NCBI GenBank assembly: GCA_016191895.1
Contig: JACPVD010000235.1
Span: forward strand, 1 to 7,340
From: Chloroflexota bacterium
Lineage (GTDB): Bacteria; Chloroflexota; Anaerolineae; Anaerolineales; Villigracilaceae
Length of the DNA: 7,340 nucleotides
Direction: 5' to 3'
The position numbers were made by a program, and so were the translations under genes. Of the stretch, positions 6,077 to 7,340 are shown piece by piece (position 1 is the stretch's first letter; each line of letters begins with the position of its first letter). The notes below the pieces were generated by a model. That model saw only the letters and a list, made by a program, of their open reading frames with translations. It was not told the DNA's origin and searched no databases.

Positions 6077-6140
6077 GTAAACATGGGAACAGGCATACAA
6101 ACAGACAGCCCATAATATTTTTACTTGTATACCTGTATAC
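6077..6140. repeat. Diverged copy of the intergenic repeat, between convergent genes
   Basis: It starts 4 bases after the aminotransferase stop with GTAAACA, the same heptamer that opens the element at 4671. It goes on with AGGCAT and ACAAACAGACA, and carries TACTTGTATACCTGTATAC on the right, echoing TACTTGTGTAC at 4753-4763. CAGGCATACAA (6090-6100) pairs with TTGTATACCTG (6125-6135) with one mismatch; ATGGG (6083-6087) can alternatively pair with CCCAT (6109-6113). A T-run (6118-6122) lies within the loop. It lies where two convergent genes end and may serve as a bidirectional 3' structure. Confidence 0.5.
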
Positions 6141-6144
6141 TTTC

Positions 6145-7242
6145 TCACACAAACCCGATTTTCTTCTTCCCCTCGTTTTGAAATTCGAGTTTATTGAATT
6201 CAAAAATATCGGCCAGCGTGAGCGAGCCGGTTACGTTGTCGTGGCCGAGTTTTTTTGCAAGCGCGGCGGTTTTTTCGGGCGATAACGGCCCGAAATGATA
6301 TTTTGCGATCATCCTGCCTTTTCTCAAGAGGGCTTTGTCGATGCGGTTGATGTCGGTGTTGAAGGTGCAGATGATCTTGATGTTCAGGAAATCGCTGAAC
6401 AGGCCGTCGGTGAGTTGAAGGATCGTCGAAACAACCGAGTCTTCGGATGAATGATCGCGTGGAGCCACCACTTTTTCGGCGTCCTCGACGATCAGGATGG
6501 AGTTTTTGTTCATTAACAGGAATGAAATGAACGAAGGTTTCAGCAGATCGCCCACGAAGTCGTTCTGCACGAAGATGAATTCCTTGTCGTTGTATTTGCA
6601 GATCAGGTGCTTGATGTAGGTCGTCTTGCCGGTGCCGGGTTCGCCGTGTAAAAGAATGATGCCCGACTCTTGTTTTGTCATGAAATCCGAGATGACGCCG
6701 TCGACTTCGCCAAAGTCGTCGTTGTAGAGTTCGTTGATGTTGATCGAGCGAAAGTCGTTGGTGTTGACGTCCTCCGTGCCGAAGATACCCTCCTGGTGCA
6801 TAAGCACTTTGAATTTCGGGATTTTTGGCGAGCCAAATGTCGAACGTAATTTGTGGTTCGTGTCGAGGACCCAGCGTTCGGCGTCGGGGCGCGTCGCGTC
6901 GTATAAAAAATCGACTGTCAGATAGGCTTCCCGCGCGATGAAGTGAATCAGCATCCGCCCCGATTCGCTTTTGAACAGGTATTCATAGGCATAGTCGTCG
7001 TCTTGACTCGCGGTTTGAAAATCTTCTGTAACCCAGCTTTTGAACACAGGGACGAATTGGAAGGTTTCGAGATTCATACTGCGTATAATTGAATCGACGG
7101 TTTCCTTTGACTGCTTGATGGTCAGATCGAGCCTGGCAGATGATGCGATGACGCCGAAGCAGATCGTGAAATAAGCTGAAACTTTAAATCGTTTGGTTTG
7201 GTCGAAAGAATCGATCAGGGTGCCAAGTATCGGTGTGTCCAT
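6145..7242 (-). CDS. BCS1-like AAA+ ATPase with uncharacterised N-terminal domain
   Basis: A 365-residue protein whose C-terminal half is an AAA+ ATPase module, which uses ATP to remodel or unfold a partner. It has Walker A GEPGTGKTT (residues 200-208), a Walker B-like ILIVEDAE (249-256), a sensor-1 region CTFNTD (292-297) and DKALLRKGRM (302-311) with two candidate arginine-finger residues, Arg307 and Arg310. The ED order in Walker B and the ALLRKGRM segment resemble the BCS1 branch of AAA proteins, by recall. Residues 1 to about 185 match no domain I recognise; there is an acidic stretch near 72-86 and no clear signal peptide or transmembrane helix. The start is supported by GGAGAG (complement of 7247-7252), 4 bases before the ATG. 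It has its own promoter and converges on the aminotransferase gene, so it is probably functionally separate. Its partner is unknown. Confidence 0.85.
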   Translation of the reverse strand: MDTPILGTLIDSFDQTKRFKVSAYFTICFGVIASSARLDLTIKQSKETVDSIIRSMNLETFQFVPVFKSWVTEDFQTASQDDDYAYEYLFKSESGRMLIHFIAREAYLTVDFLYDATRPDAERWVLDTNHKLRSTFGSPKIPKFKVLMHQEGIFGTEDVNTNDFRSININELYNDDFGEVDGVISDFMTKQESGIILLHGEPGTGKTTYIKHLICKYNDKEFIFVQNDFVGDLLKPSFISFLLMNKNSILIVEDAEKVVAPRDHSSEDSVVSTILQLTDGLFSDFLNIKIICTFNTDINRIDKALLRKGRMIAKYHFGPLSPEKTAALAKKLGHDNVTGSLTLADIFEFNKLEFQNEGKKKIGFV

Positions 7243-7301
7243 TTATCTCTCCAAAAGCAGGGATTTTGCTGGTTTGCATTGCCATTCTCCCGCGTTCCTG
7301 T

Positions 7302-7330
7302 ACTATACAGTTGTTTCGGCGTTTTGACAA
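7302..7330 (-). promoter_or_regulatory. Promoter of the AAA+ ATPase gene, with a small dyad on the -10 box
   Basis: On the minus strand TTGTCA (complement of 7325-7330) and TATAGT (complement of 7302-7307) are exactly 17 bp apart, predicting a start near 7295 and a leader of about 53 nt. The dyad CTGTA (7298-7302) / TACAG (7306-7310) overlaps the -10 box and could be a small operator. Confidence 0.6.
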
Positions 7331-7340
7331 TCCTGTAATA

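Noticed and set aside
7298..7310. LexA (SOS) box
   Set aside because: CTGT and ACAG are separated by only 5 bases, whereas the gammaproteobacterial LexA box needs 8; it is listed only as a small dyad on the -10 box.

Overview
The window is bacterial chromosomal DNA of moderate GC content. Its features are Shine-Dalgarno sites, sigma70-like promoters, AT-rich regulatory gaps, a ferredoxin-linked tungsten/molybdenum enzyme and an Lrp-type regulator. Together with the intergenic hairpins and short repeats, these suggest an anaerobic or facultative bacterium. A Chloroflexota (Anaerolineae-like) origin is my guess from general resemblance and is not shown by any marker gene here.

Layout: (1) 1-437 (+), the C-terminal part of a PotD/PotF-type polyamine-binding protein, closed by a strong hairpin terminator at 471-519. 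(2) 511-625, an AT-rich regulatory gap with a perfect 11-1-11 palindrome and a promoter that would start transcription on or next to the start codon of the following gene. (3) 626-1093 (+), an Lrp/AsnC-family regulator. (4) 1094-1290, a structured leader. (5) 1291-2493 (+), a saccharopine dehydrogenase/carboxynorspermidine dehydrogenase-like oxidoreductase, followed by a hairpin. (6) 2494-2758, a gap with a good promoter and a conspicuous hairpin at the expected 5' end of the next mRNA. (7) 2759-4666 (+), a tungsten/molybdenum aldehyde:ferredoxin oxidoreductase. (8) 4667-4791, filled by a 16-nt tandem repeat that folds back into a large inverted repeat. (9) 4792-6072 (+), a class III omega-aminotransferase of the GabT type. 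(10) 6073-6144, a diverged relative of the same repeat, lying between convergent genes. (11) 6145-7242 (-), a BCS1-like AAA+ ATPase with its own promoter at 7302-7330.

Working together: the plus-strand genes form a plausible amine/amino-acid module. A polyamine importer (PotD) would bring in substrate, an omega-aminotransferase would convert a terminal amine to an aldehyde, and a ferredoxin-dependent AOR would oxidise the aldehyde to an acid. A saccharopine dehydrogenase-family enzyme would act on a carboxyalkyl-amine conjugate, under an Lrp-type regulator. Each gene has its own promoter or a structured gap, so this looks like a cluster of separately transcribed units and not one tight operon. 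The pathway is inference from neighbourhood. The AAA+ gene is on the other strand and shows no link to the module. I found no CRISPR array, tRNA, rRNA, transposase or attachment site.
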